Positions 51,093 through 61,312 of a DNA stretch of 64,000 bases are shown one piece after another. Source of the DNA: Mesorhizobium sp. AR07 (GTDB lineage: Bacteria > Pseudomonadota > Alphaproteobacteria > Rhizobiales > Rhizobiaceae). The DNA is taken from positions 4,830,501-4,894,500 of the forward strand of contig NZ_CP080525.1 of NCBI RefSeq assembly GCF_024746815.1. The letters run 5' to 3'. Within the stretch, counting starts at the first letter, position 1; each line of letters begins with the position of its first letter. The translations under genes were made by a program, and so were the position numbers. The notes beneath the pieces were generated by a model, which saw nothing but the letters and a program-made list of their open reading frames with translations, was not told the DNA's origin and did no database searches.

Positions 51093-51272
51093 GCGCCGCC
51101 CCTCATCTGCCTGCCGGCATCTTCTCCCCGTATAGTGACGGGGAGAAGATGCCGTCGCAATCCTCGGCGCCTTTCCTGCAACGGCGACAATTGGCGAAAT
51201 CGTTCGTGACAGCGTCTTTCTCCCCGTCACTATACGGGGAGAAATGTCCGGCAGGACAATGAGGGGCGGCGC
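51093..51272. repeat. nested palindromic intergenic element, GCCCCTCAT-ended, copy 2
   Basis: Outer arms GCGCCGCCCCTCAT (51093-51106) and ATGAGGGGCGGCGC (51259-51272). Inside are CTTCTCCCCGTATAGTGACG (51121 on) and TTTCTCCCCGTCACTATACG (51217 on): each is a hairpin and the two are inverted copies of each other. The adjoining CTGCCTGCCGGCAT matches CTGCCTACCGGCAT next to the same arm in copy 1 (15816-15829), but the cores differ. Confidence 0.88.
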
Positions 51273-51308
51273 TGACCGCCGATGTAAACGGCTTTACAAC
51301 GCCACGCC

Positions 51309-52634
51309 TTAAGTCGGCGGCGTGCCGTTCTCGGCCAGCACGGCACCGGCCAGATAAAGCGACCCGCCGATCAGGATGCGCGGCGCTGGGCCATCCCAGG
51401 TGTCGCGCAGCAGCATCAGCGCGCTCGCGACGGAACTCACCGGCTCGGCAGTCAGCCCGGCTTCCGTCGCGCGGATCGCCAGTTCGTCGTTCGGCACGCC
51501 GGCGTCGCTCAGGCTCACCGGCACCGTGTAGACATGGCGGGCAAGGCCCTTGAAGGCACGGAAATAGCCGCTCTGGTCCTTGGTGTTGATCATGCCCGAA
51601 ATGAGGAAAAGCGGCCGCGGGTTCTTTTCCTCCTGCTCGGCCAGCGCTTCGGCAACCACCACGCCGGCGCCCGGATTGTGGCCGCCGTCGAGCCAGATGT
51701 CGGCGCCCTTCGGCGCCAGTTCGGCCAGCCGGCCCTGCACCAGTTTCTGCATCCGGCCGGGCCAGGCGACACTGGTCATCGCCTTCTCGGCGGCGCGATG
51801 GCTGATTTCGAAGCCGGCCGCCTTGACCGCCGCGATCGCCGCCGCCGCATTGGCGAACTGGTGGCGTCCGGGCAGCCGTGGTGGCGGCAGATCCATCAAG
51901 CCGTCCTCGTCCTGATAGACCATGCGGCCGTTTTCCTCGAAGGCCAGGAAATCCTGGCCGTAGACGAAGGTCGGGCACTCAAGCCGCTCGGCGGTCTCGA
52001 TCAGCACCTGCAGCGCCGTCTCGCTTTCCTGCGCGCCGATGACGACCGGGCAGCCGCGCTTGATGATGCCGGCCTTTTCGGCGGCGATCAGTTCGACACG
52101 GTCGCCGAGATAGGCCTCGTGGTCGAGCGACACCGGCATGATCACCGATACGGCCGGCTCGTTGACGACATTGGTGGCATCGAAACGGCCGCCGAGCCCG
52201 ACCTCGATGATGGCGGCATCGGCCTGGTGCTCGGAAAACAGCAGAAAGGTCACGGCGGTGAGGATTTCGAAGACGGTGATCGTCTCGCCTTCATTGGCCC
52301 TGGCGACGCGGGCGATGGCGTCCGCGAACACCCTGTCGTCGACCAGCCTGCCGCCGCCATCGGCGGCCAGCCGGTAACGCTCGTGCCAGTTGACCAGATG
52401 CGGCGAGGTGTGGACATGGACGCGGTAGTCGGCCGCCTCGAGCAGCGCGCGCGAGAACGCCGCGCACGAGCCCTTGCCGTTGGTGCCGGCGATGTGGATC
52501 ACCGGCGGCAACCGGTCCTGCGGATTGTCCAGCCGTTTCAGCAGCCGTGAAATGCGGTCGAGCGAAAGGTCGAAGCCTTTCGGGTGAAGTGCCATCAGGG
52601 CTTCGATTTCGCGGTCGGCGGCAAGCGTTGTCAT
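51309..52634 (-). CDS. folC: bifunctional dihydrofolate/folylpolyglutamate synthase
   Basis: 441 residues of the Mur-ligase-like FolC family. ATP loop VIHIAGTNGKGSCAAFSRALLEAA, then YTSP-type HTSPHLVNWHERYRL, EVGLGGRFDATNVV and WLDGGHNPGAGVVVAEAL. It adds glutamate to dihydropteroate and folates. Start at MTTLAADREIEAL; a Met six codons upstream is possible. Last gene of the trpFBA-accD-folC run. Confidence 0.96.
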   Translation of the reverse strand: MTTLAADREIEALMALHPKGFDLSLDRISRLLKRLDNPQDRLPPVIHIAGTNGKGSCAAFSRALLEAADYRVHVHTSPHLVNWHERYRLAADGGGRLVDDRVFADAIARVARANEGETITVFEILTAVTFLLFSEHQADAAIIEVGLGGRFDATNVVNEPAVSVIMPVSLDHEAYLGDRVELIAAEKAGIIKRGCPVVIGAQESETALQVLIETAERLECPTFVYGQDFLAFEENGRMVYQDEDGLMDLPPPRLPGRHQFANAAAAIAAVKAAGFEISHRAAEKAMTSVAWPGRMQKLVQGRLAELAPKGADIWLDGGHNPGAGVVVAEALAEQEEKNPRPLFLISGMINTKDQSGYFRAFKGLARHVYTVPVSLSDAGVPNDELAIRATEAGLTAEPVSSVASALMLLRDTWDGPAPRILIGGSLYLAGAVLAENGTPPT

Positions 52635-52754
52635 GGCGCAATCCTGGTGCATGGCCCGAGAACCAGAATCGGTTTCGCAATGACCATGGCAATCAAAAAG
52701 CTACAGCGCGCCATGGATAGGGCGCAATCGCTGTTCGCGTCGCTCGGTGTCGCG

Positions 52755-53681
<927 letters not shown>

Positions 53682-53729
53682 CGCTTCGGCTCCTGTCCTG
53701 ACGAAGATTTGGGAAGAGAGGTAGGAAAA

Positions 53730-54569
53730 CTATTCGGCGGCAGCAAGGCGGGCCGAGCGCACGCCTTGCGCAAGGCCGCTGACCAGGGTGGCGACAGCTT
53801 CGGCCGGATCGGCGGTCTTTTCGCCCTTCGGCCCCAGCACATTGGCCACCGCGTTGACGATCGCCGTGCCGACGACGACGCCGTCGGCATTGGCGCCGAT
53901 GACGCGCGCCTGCTCGGCGGTCTTGACGCCGAAACCGACGCAGACCGGCAGGTCGGTATGGCCCTTGATGCGCTTGACCGCCGCCGCCACCTTGCCGGTG
54001 TCGGCCAGCGCCGAGCCGGTGATGCCGGTCATCGACACGTAGTAGACGAAGCCCGATGTGTTCTGCAGCACCTTGGGCAGCCGTTTGTCGTCGGTGGTCG
54101 GCGTCGCCAGCCGGATGAAGTTGATGCCCGCCTTGAGCGCCGGAATGCACAGTTCCTCGTCCATTTCCGGCGGCAGGTCGACGACGATCAGCCCGTCGAT
54201 GCCGCTGGCGATCGCGTCCTTGAGGAAGCGGTCGACGCCATAGATGTAGATCGGATTGTAGTAGCCCATCAGCACGATCGGCGTTTCATTGTCTCCGGCG
54301 CGGAATTCCGACGCCATCTTCAGTGTCTTGACCAGCGTCTGGCCGCCTTTCAGCGCCCTGAGGCCCGCCGCCTGGATCGCCGGGCCATCGGCCATCGGAT
54401 CGGAAAAGGGCATGCCGAGCTCGATGATGTCTGAGCCGGCTCCAGGCAGTGCCTTCATGATCGACAGCGAGGTGTCGTAGTCGGGGTCGCCGCCCATGAA
54501 ATAGGTGACGAGCGCCGGGCGGCCTTCGGTCTTCAGCTTCGCCATGCGGCGATCGATGCGGGTGGTCAT
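53730..54569 (-). CDS. trpA: tryptophan synthase alpha subunit
   Basis: 279 residues, TIM barrel. Catalytic Glu in DIIELGMPFSDPMADGPAIQ and Asp in GLIVVDLPPEMDEEL; phosphate-binding VCVGFGVKTAEQA and ADGVVVGTAIV. Cleaves indole-3-glycerol phosphate and passes indole to TrpB. ATG 2 bp after the trpB stop; longer in-frame sequence upstream lies in trpB. Confidence 0.97.
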   Translation of the reverse strand: MTTRIDRRMAKLKTEGRPALVTYFMGGDPDYDTSLSIMKALPGAGSDIIELGMPFSDPMADGPAIQAAGLRALKGGQTLVKTLKMASEFRAGDNETPIVLMGYYNPIYIYGVDRFLKDAIASGIDGLIVVDLPPEMDEELCIPALKAGINFIRLATPTTDDKRLPKVLQNTSGFVYYVSMTGITGSALADTGKVAAAVKRIKGHTDLPVCVGFGVKTAEQARVIGANADGVVVGTAIVNAVANVLGPKGEKTADPAEAVATLVSGLAQGVRSARLAAAE

Positions 54570-54571
54570 GA

Positions 54572-55822
<1,251 letters not shown>

Positions 55823-55850
55823 CGCCGATCTCCTGCATCTTGACTGGTGG

Positions 55851-55895
55851 GCATGTCCTTGTCGGAAAAGCGGTTCCCACTTTTCCGGGACATGC
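55851..55895. repeat. palindromic repeat between trpF and trpB
   Basis: GCATGTCC (55851) and GGACATGC (ending 55895) enclose GGAAAAGCGGTTCCCACTTT, the core common to many Rhizobiales intergenic repeats. As RNA it folds into a hairpin in the trp mRNA. Confidence 0.75.
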
Positions 55896-55910
55896 TCTGG
55901 TTTGAGCCGG

Positions 55911-56570
55911 TCAGGCGGCGCGGTCGTCGCGTGCTGCCCTGACGGCCCGGAAAAACTGCTCGATCAGCGCCGGATCCTTGACGCCCGGCGCGCTTTCCAC
56001 GCCTGAGGAAATGTCTATTCCGGGCGGATTGGCAAGCCGAAGGGCATCGCCGATGTTGGCGGCGTTGAGCCCACCGGAAAGCATGTAATCGACGCCGGCG
56101 TCAAGGCCGGTGAGAATGCGCCAGTCGTAGGCCACCCCGTTGCCGCCCGGCAGCTCAGAGCCCTTTGGGGGCTTGGCGTCGAACAGGAAGTGGTCGGCGA
56201 TGCCGATGAACGGCTTTATCCGTTCGAGGTCGGCAGTCTCGCTGACCGGCAGCGCCTTCATGACGGGCAGGCCGAACCGAGCCTTGATCTCCACCACCCG
56301 CTCCGGCGTTTCCGAACCGTGCAGCTGCAGCATATCGGGCTGCATCGCCGCCACGATCTCGTCCAGGAAGGCGTCGCTGGCATCGACGGTGACGGCGACC
56401 GCTTTTGCCCTGCCGCGCGCCGCCTCGCGCAGGCGGCCAGCCTCGGCAGGTTGGACATAGCGGGGGCTTTTGGCGAAGAAAATAAAGCCGACATGGCTGG
56501 CGCCGCCGGCCAGTGCCGCGGCCATTGCCTGGTCGGTTTTTAAGCCACAGATCTTGATATCGAGCGCCAT
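55911..56570 (-). CDS. trpF: phosphoribosylanthranilate isomerase
   Basis: 219 residues, TIM barrel. Catalytic Cys in IKICGLKTDQAM and Asp in FLFDAKPPKGSELPGGNG; MLSGGLNAANIGDAL and GIDISSGVESAPGVKD bind phosphate. First gene of the trpFBA-accD-folC run; no trp leader peptide is seen upstream. Confidence 0.96.
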   Translation of the reverse strand: MALDIKICGLKTDQAMAAALAGGASHVGFIFFAKSPRYVQPAEAGRLREAARGRAKAVAVTVDASDAFLDEIVAAMQPDMLQLHGSETPERVVEIKARFGLPVMKALPVSETADLERIKPFIGIADHFLFDAKPPKGSELPGGNGVAYDWRILTGLDAGVDYMLSGGLNAANIGDALRLANPPGIDISSGVESAPGVKDPALIEQFFRAVRAARDDRAA

Positions 56571-56682
56571 GACGCGGGAATTGGCATGAAAAGCGCTAAG
56601 AGTCGAGGAAAAGCATGCTGTTTGCCGGCGCAGCCAAAGGCGCTACCTATGGATGGACAGAATGCAAGGCGGGAGCACGATC

Positions 56683-56901
56683 ATGGCCGACAGAACAATT
56701 GCCGAACTCAAGCAGAAGATCGCGCAGGCGCGCGAGGTCATCGCCCATCTGATGGACAAGGCCGCCTTCAACGGCGCCGAAGCGCATCGCGCGCTGGATT
56801 ATTTCGGCGGCGATGAATTCGACGGTAACTTCCTGCCCTGGCCGCATCATGGGGATGAAGGGCTGCGACCGGATGAGCTCAACGCCGCGAATGATGATTG
56901 A
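56683..56901 (+). CDS. small hypothetical protein
   Basis: 72 residues: MADRTIAELKQKIAQAREVI begins a helix-rich N-terminus, followed by DKAAFNGAEAHRALDYFGGDEFDGNFLPWP and an acidic tail. A GGGAG Shine-Dalgarno lies 8 nt before the ATG and the amino-acid composition is gene-like, so I consider it real. I recognise no family. It is divergent from trpF and is followed directly by a palindromic repeat. Confidence 0.6.
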   Translation: MADRTIAELKQKIAQAREVIAHLMDKAAFNGAEAHRALDYFGGDEFDGNFLPWPHHGDEGLRPDELNAANDD

Positions 56902-56902
56902 G

Positions 56903-56963
56903 TTCGTCATCCTAGGGTCTACGCCGCGTCGCTTCGCTCCTTGCTCCGCCCTAGGATGACGAA
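56903..56963. repeat. palindromic intergenic repeat, TTCGTCATCC family, copy 2
   Basis: TTCGTCATCCTAGGG (56903-56917) and CCCTAGGATGACGAA (56949-56963) are perfect 15-bp inverted arms around GTCGCTTCGCTCCTTGCTCC. Matches copy 1 at 11769-11828. Confidence 0.85.
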
Positions 56964-56997
56964 GCTGGAGAGGCCTTCGCCAAGCTTCGACATATCC

Positions 56998-57756
56998 CTA
57001 CTCGAACGCAATCGCCTGCAACGCGCCGCCATTGCGCTTTAGCCAATCCTTGCAGCGGTCGGTGTCGGGGCAGAGTTTCTCGCACAGTTTCCAGAATTTC
57101 GGGCCGTGGTTCATCTCCTTGAGATGCGCCACCTCATGCGCGACGAGGTAATTTATCACCGGCGCCGGCGCCATCATGATGCGCCAGGAAAACGACAGAT
57201 TGCCGTCCGAGGTGCAGGAGCCCCAGCGGCTTGACGTGTCCTTGAAACGGATCGCCTTGGCGCGCTTGCCGAGCGCTTCGGTGTGTTTGGCCACCAGCTT
57301 CTCGATCTCGCGTTTGGCCTCGCGCTTGAGAAAATCGGCGATGCGGCGTGGCAGATGCACACGGTCGCCATGCACGATCAGCAGCGGGCCACGCTCGTCG
57401 CGTGACACTGTCACGGTACCGCGTTTCGAGGGCTCGTGGACGATGCGGTGTGGCACGCCACGCACCGGGATCCTGATGCCCGGCCGCACCTGCGGCCGTG
57501 TCGGAACCTTGGCCAGCCGCTGCTCCAGCCAGTCCTGGTGACGGTCGAGGAATCTCTCCACCTCGCCGCGGCGCAGGCCCGGCGGCACGGTGATGCGCAG
57601 GCCCTGGCCGCCCGAATCGATGCGCAGCGTCAAACGGCGCGCCCTGGCGCTCTCGACGATCCTGAGCGGCAGCGTGCGTCCGGCAACGACATGCTCGCGC
57701 TCTTCTACAGGCGCGGGCTTGGGCTTTGTCAGATTGCGGAAGAAGCCGAAAGACAT
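56998..57756 (-). CDS. YgjP-like (DUF45/M48-type) metallopeptidase
   Basis: 252 residues. Zinc site His-Glu-x-x-His in YLVAHEVAHLKEMNHGPKFWKL, with the third ligand His after; the preceding RFKDTSSRWGSCTSDGNLSFSWRIMMAPAPVI is the hallmark of the YgjP/DUF45 family. No signal peptide, so cytoplasmic. The physiological substrate is unknown. Confidence 0.88.
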   Translation of the reverse strand: MSFGFFRNLTKPKPAPVEEREHVVAGRTLPLRIVESARARRLTLRIDSGGQGLRITVPPGLRRGEVERFLDRHQDWLEQRLAKVPTRPQVRPGIRIPVRGVPHRIVHEPSKRGTVTVSRDERGPLLIVHGDRVHLPRRIADFLKREAKREIEKLVAKHTEALGKRAKAIRFKDTSSRWGSCTSDGNLSFSWRIMMAPAPVINYLVAHEVAHLKEMNHGPKFWKLCEKLCPDTDRCKDWLKRNGGALQAIAFE

Positions 57757-57794
57757 GGCTCAACGATACGTGATTCGAGGAAAACGAATAGAAC

Positions 57795-57833
57795 AAAAAA
57801 GAAACGGCGCCACTCGCGCGACGCCGTTTTTTT
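57795..57833. terminator. bidirectional hairpin terminator after the DUF2852 gene
   Basis: Stem AACGGCG...CGCCGTT with T7 on the plus strand and, read on the minus strand, TCTTTTTTG after the stem. The minus-strand reading ends the DUF2852 transcript before the metallopeptidase gene. Confidence 0.85.
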
Positions 57834-57857
57834 CACGATCTGGCCTGTCGCCGGGCC

Positions 57858-58328
57858 TTAGTCGTCAAGCAGGTTCGAGCCCTTGCCACGCTTGGTGGTG
57901 TTCGGATCGGTTTTCGTCGGCGCCGCCGACTTGTTGCGGTTGGCCATGAAGCGATCGAACTCGTCCTGGTCCTTGGCGCGGCGCAATTCGCGGGCGTATT
58001 CGTCGAACTGGGTCAGCATCTCGTCGAGCTTGCGGCGCTCTTCGTTCAGCCGTTCAAGTTCCTTTTCGCGCCAGTCGTCGAAAGCGACGTTGCCGGTGCG
58101 GTTGGAACCATTGCCCCAGCGTGCGGCCTTGTCGGAACCGCGGCGGCAGCCGGCGAAGATGCCGTCGGTCGCCCGGTTGACGTCACGCTTGAAGCCATCG
58201 AGGCGGTCGCCCCAGATGATGTAGGCGAGCATGGCGAAGCCGAGTGGCCAGAACACCATGAAACCGACCACCATCAACGCGATGGTTGCCGGCGTCCAGG
58301 CCGGACGGATCAATGCGGATGTGTTCAT
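57858..58328 (-). CDS. DUF2852 family protein
   Basis: 156 residues. One or two hydrophobic segments near the N-terminus (WTPATIALMVVGFMVFWPLGFAMLAYIIWGDR), then a basic glycine/serine linker and a coiled-coil-like charged stretch (DWREKELERLNEERRKLDEMLTQFDEYARELRRAKDQDEFDRFM). From memory a DUF2852 protein, an alphaproteobacterial membrane family without known function. ATG at 58328; an in-frame extension 31 codons longer lacks support. Confidence 0.82.
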   Translation of the reverse strand: MNTSALIRPAWTPATIALMVVGFMVFWPLGFAMLAYIIWGDRLDGFKRDVNRATDGIFAGCRRGSDKAARWGNGSNRTGNVAFDDWREKELERLNEERRKLDEMLTQFDEYARELRRAKDQDEFDRFMANRNKSAAPTKTDPNTTKRGKGSNLLDD

Positions 58329-58402
58329 TTCTCCCATTCCTTCGGTTGGAGACAGCCAAATCCGGCTGCGTGGAATCGAAATGGGAAGAGAAAAACGGCG
58401 AT

Positions 58403-59587
58403 TCAAGGCAATGTCCGCCAAAACCGGACAAGCTCCTGAAATGATTGTCGCTTTTTGAGCATATCGAGGAAAAGCACGACCAGGCCGGCAATCAGGCCCC
58501 AGAATGCGGCACCGACGCCGAACAGCGTCAGCCCCGACGCGGTGACGACAAAGGTGACGGTGGCGGCCATCCGATCGGCCTCTTCCTTCAGCGCGATCGA
58601 CAGCGCGTTGGCGAGCGACGCCATCAGCGCGAGACCCGCGACCAGCACGATCAGGCTCTGCGGCAGGACGGCGAAGATCGCCACCAGCGAAGCGCCGAAA
58701 ATCGCGAAGACGAGATAGGCGAGCGCATAGAAGGGACCGGTCTTCCAGCGCTCGGCGGGGTCGGGATGGACGTCCGGCCCGGTGCAGATCGCCGCCGAGA
58801 TCGCCGCCAGGTTGGTGGTCGAGCCGCCGAACGGCGCTGACAGCAGCGAAAGCAGGCCGGTGACGCCGATCAGTGGCCCGGGCTCGGGGTGGTAGCCGGC
58901 GGCGCGCAGCACCGCCAGGCCCGACAGGTTCTGCGAGGCCATGGTGACGAGATAGAGCGGCAGCGCCAGGCCAATGATCGCCTTGGCGGTGAAATCAGGC
59001 GCAATCAGCGTCAGCGTCGATAGTTCCGGTGTCGGCAGTCCGCCGACACGCCCGGTCAGGAAGGCGGCGAGGCCGCCGCCGATCAGAACCGCCAGCACCG
59101 ACAGCGCCGGATTGAACAGCCGGATGACGAAGAACGCTGCGATCAGCGGCAGGATCAGCCACGGGTCGACGGGAATGGTCCTCACTGCATTGAGCGCGAA
59201 GCTGACGACGATGCCGGCCAGCATGCCCGAGGCGACCGATGGCGGTATCCTCGAGATCAGCTGCGTCAGCGGTCGAAACAGCCCGGTGGCGATCAAAAGG
59301 ACAGCGGTTACGATGAAGGCGGCGACGGCCTCGCCTATCGAGAAACCGCTCGAAGCCGCCATCAGCGCCAGGCCCGGCGTCGACCAGGCGGTGATGACAG
59401 GCATTTTCGTGCGCCATGACAGCCACAGGCTTTCGATCGCCATGGCAAGGCAGATGGTCGTCACCCAACTCGCCGTCTCGATCTGCGTCGCGCCGACCGC
59501 CTTGGCGGCGGCGATGACGATGGCCAGCGTGCCGCCGAAGCCGACGATGGCCGCGACAAAGGCGGATATCGGGATGGAGGCGCGCAT
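58403..59587 (-). CDS. benE: BenE-family benzoate/H+ symporter-like transporter
   Basis: 394 residues, about twelve hydrophobic segments. Family features: ITAWSTPGLALMAASSGFSIGEAVAAFIV, PPSVASGMLAGIV, PLYLVTMASQNLSGLAVLRAAGYHPEPGPLIGVTGLLSLLSAPFGGSTTNLAAISAAICTGPDVHPDPAERW. BenE transports benzoate by proton symport in Acinetobacter; no benzoate-degradation genes are nearby, so the substrate here is open. Its start overlaps the hydrolase stop by one base (TGATG). Confidence 0.9.
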   Translation of the reverse strand: MRASIPISAFVAAIVGFGGTLAIVIAAAKAVGATQIETASWVTTICLAMAIESLWLSWRTKMPVITAWSTPGLALMAASSGFSIGEAVAAFIVTAVLLIATGLFRPLTQLISRIPPSVASGMLAGIVVSFALNAVRTIPVDPWLILPLIAAFFVIRLFNPALSVLAVLIGGGLAAFLTGRVGGLPTPELSTLTLIAPDFTAKAIIGLALPLYLVTMASQNLSGLAVLRAAGYHPEPGPLIGVTGLLSLLSAPFGGSTTNLAAISAAICTGPDVHPDPAERWKTGPFYALAYLVFAIFGASLVAIFAVLPQSLIVLVAGLALMASLANALSIALKEEADRMAATVTFVVTASGLTLFGVGAAFWGLIAGLVVLFLDMLKKRQSFQELVRFWRTLP

Positions 59588-60375
59588 CAGTTCCCCTTCC
59601 GCGCCATCGCACCGACGGCCCGCACCAGCATGTCGAGATCCTGCGGCCGCGACAGCCGATGGTCGCCGTCGGGGATCAGCGACAAGGTCACATCGTCGGC
59701 CGGCAGCAGACTGACCAGCTTCAGCGCGTGGCTTGCCGGCACGTCCGCATCGGCCAGTCCCTGCAAGATGTGCACCGGGCAATGCGTGTCGATCGGGCCT
59801 GTCATTGTCAGGTTGTTGCGTCCGTCCTCGATCAGCGCGCGCGTGTAGATGTAAGGCTCGGCAGAATAGTCCGACGGCTCCTCGAAGAAGCCTTTTTCGG
59901 CGAGGTCGCGCTTCTGCGCCTCGGTCAGATTAGGTTCGACCAGTTCAGCGGTAAAATCCGGCGCCGGCGCCAGCAGCACCAGGCCAGCGACATTGCTGTC
60001 ATCAGCCTTGCGCAATTCCTGCACCATGCGCAGCGCGATCCAGGCGCCCATCGATGAGCCGACCAGGATCTGCTTGCCCCGGGTGAAATGCCGGAACACG
60101 GCAAGGCTCTGCGCAAGCCATGTCGAAATCGTGCCGTCGGCAAAGGCGCCGCCGGATTCGCCATGGCCGGAATAGTCGTGGCGCAGGAACGCGCGGCCTT
60201 CTCTTGCCGCCCAGTCCGACAGCGTCTGCGCCTTCGTGCCCAGCATGTCCGACTTGTAGCCGCCGAGCCAGACGATGCCGGGCTCAGCCCCTGTTGTATG
60301 GCGCACCGCGATGCTCGATCCCCCAACATCCAGAAAGATTGGGACATCCGGAAAGATTGGTGGCGTGGCAATCAT
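59587..60375 (-). CDS. alpha/beta hydrolase
   Basis: 262 residues. Nucleophile elbow GSSMGAWIAL (Ser in G-x-S-x-G), oxyanion region WLGGYKSDM, Asp in LQGLADADVPASHAL and His in PDGDHRLSRPQDLDML complete the triad. RHDYSGHGESGG is common to this serine-esterase group. Longer in-frame sequence upstream runs into the infC promoter and is discarded. Coupled to benE, so the two may act on one compound. Confidence 0.88.
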   Translation of the reverse strand: MIATPPIFPDVPIFLDVGGSSIAVRHTTGAEPGIVWLGGYKSDMLGTKAQTLSDWAAREGRAFLRHDYSGHGESGGAFADGTISTWLAQSLAVFRHFTRGKQILVGSSMGAWIALRMVQELRKADDSNVAGLVLLAPAPDFTAELVEPNLTEAQKRDLAEKGFFEEPSDYSAEPYIYTRALIEDGRNNLTMTGPIDTHCPVHILQGLADADVPASHALKLVSLLPADDVTLSLIPDGDHRLSRPQDLDMLVRAVGAMARKGN

Positions 60376-60576
60376 GGCTTTTTCCTCACCGCTTGCTTTT
60401 GACACAGCCAGCGGCGAGGCGGAAAGTGCTCGTGATGTTTCTTTGTTTGGTGCAGCGATCAGGGTGATTTCCTGTCGACGCTGTGCTATTGACTCCGCCC
60501 GCGCGCTCCCCACATTGGCGCGTCCACGCATCAAGACTGACAAATCCTGAACGAAACGGCCAAGGAGACCACGACC
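60376..60576. other. divergent promoter region between hydrolase gene and infC
   Basis: About 200 bp with no convincing small gene. It must hold the infC promoter and the promoter of the hydrolase-benE unit. TATTGACTCCGCCCGCGCGC at ~60485 contains a TTGACT -35-like element on the plus strand. Confidence 0.5.
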
Positions 60577-61113
60577 ATTCGCAGACCTTTCAAAGCAGCG
60601 GCGCCGACCAAGGATGGCCCGCGCTCCAACCGTGATATCCGGGTTCCCCGGGTCCAGCTTATCGACGCCGAAGGCCAGAACCGCGGCGATGTTTCCATCA
60701 ACGACGCATTGCTGCTCGCCGAAGAGGCTGGGCTCGACCTCGTCGAGATATCGCCCAATGCGGTGCCCCCCGTCGTGAAGATCCTCGATCTCGGCAAGTT
60801 GAAATACGCCAACCAGAAGAAGGCGGCCGAGGCGCGCAAGAACCAGAAGGTCATCGAGATCAAGGAGATCAAGATGCGCCCGAACATCGACAGCCATGAC
60901 TACGAGACCAAGATGAAAGCGGTTCGCCGCTTCTTCGAGGAAGGCGACAAGGTCAAGCTGACGCTGCGGTTCCGTGGTCGCGAGATGGCGCATATGGAAC
61001 TTGGCATGCAGCTTCTGAACAAGGTTCGCGAGGAAGTGGCGACCATCGCCAAGGTCGAAGCGGAACCGAAGCTCGAAGGCCGCCAGATGATGATGGTGCT
61101 GGCACCGCGCTAG
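60577..61113 (+). CDS. infC: translation initiation factor IF-3, AUU start codon
   Basis: 178 residues. The protein begins at ATT (60577), with AAGGAG 9 nt upstream; the only in-frame ATG (60709) would cut off the first 44 residues including NRDIRVPRVQLIDAEGQNRG. Conserved blocks GLDLVEISPNAVPPVVKILDLGKLKY, IKMRPNIDSHDYETKMKAVRRF and LTLRFRGREMAHMELG are intact. IF-3 rejects non-AUG starts, so an AUU start gives autoregulation, as in E. coli. Confidence 0.95.
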   Translation: MRRPFKAAAPTKDGPRSNRDIRVPRVQLIDAEGQNRGDVSINDALLLAEEAGLDLVEISPNAVPPVVKILDLGKLKYANQKKAAEARKNQKVIEIKEIKMRPNIDSHDYETKMKAVRRFFEEGDKVKLTLRFRGREMAHMELGMQLLNKVREEVATIAKVEAEPKLEGRQMMMVLAPR

Positions 61114-61171
61114 ATCACGATCCGGTTAGTCGTGGCCCTCGCGCTCCAAATCCGCCTGAATTGTGCTACAG

Positions 61172-61204
61172 GGCGTCCCGACGATCGGCGGGACGCCTGT
61201 TTCT
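61172..61204 (+). terminator. terminator after infC
   Basis: GGCGTCCCG-ACGATCGG-CGGGACGCC followed by TGTTTCTC. Confidence 0.75.
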
Positions 61205-61236
61205 CGGCCGCAGCTGCGATCGCCGGCTCTGTTTTG

Positions 61237-61282
61237 TGCATGTCGTCCTCCCAAAACCGGGGACATTTTTGAGCGACATGCA
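61237..61282. repeat. palindromic repeat with CCAAAACCGGGG core, copy 2
   Basis: TGCATGTCG and CGACATGCA arms around TCCTCCCAAAACCGGGGACA; aligns with the reverse complement of 29311-29356. Confidence 0.8.
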
Positions 61283-61312
61283 TTAGGCTTCTCGACGATC
61301 GGAGTCCTCACC

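Noticed and set aside
56571..56682. Trp leader peptide upstream of trpF
   Set aside because: No short frame with Trp codon runs and no alternative hairpins were seen; only the start region of a small divergent gene.
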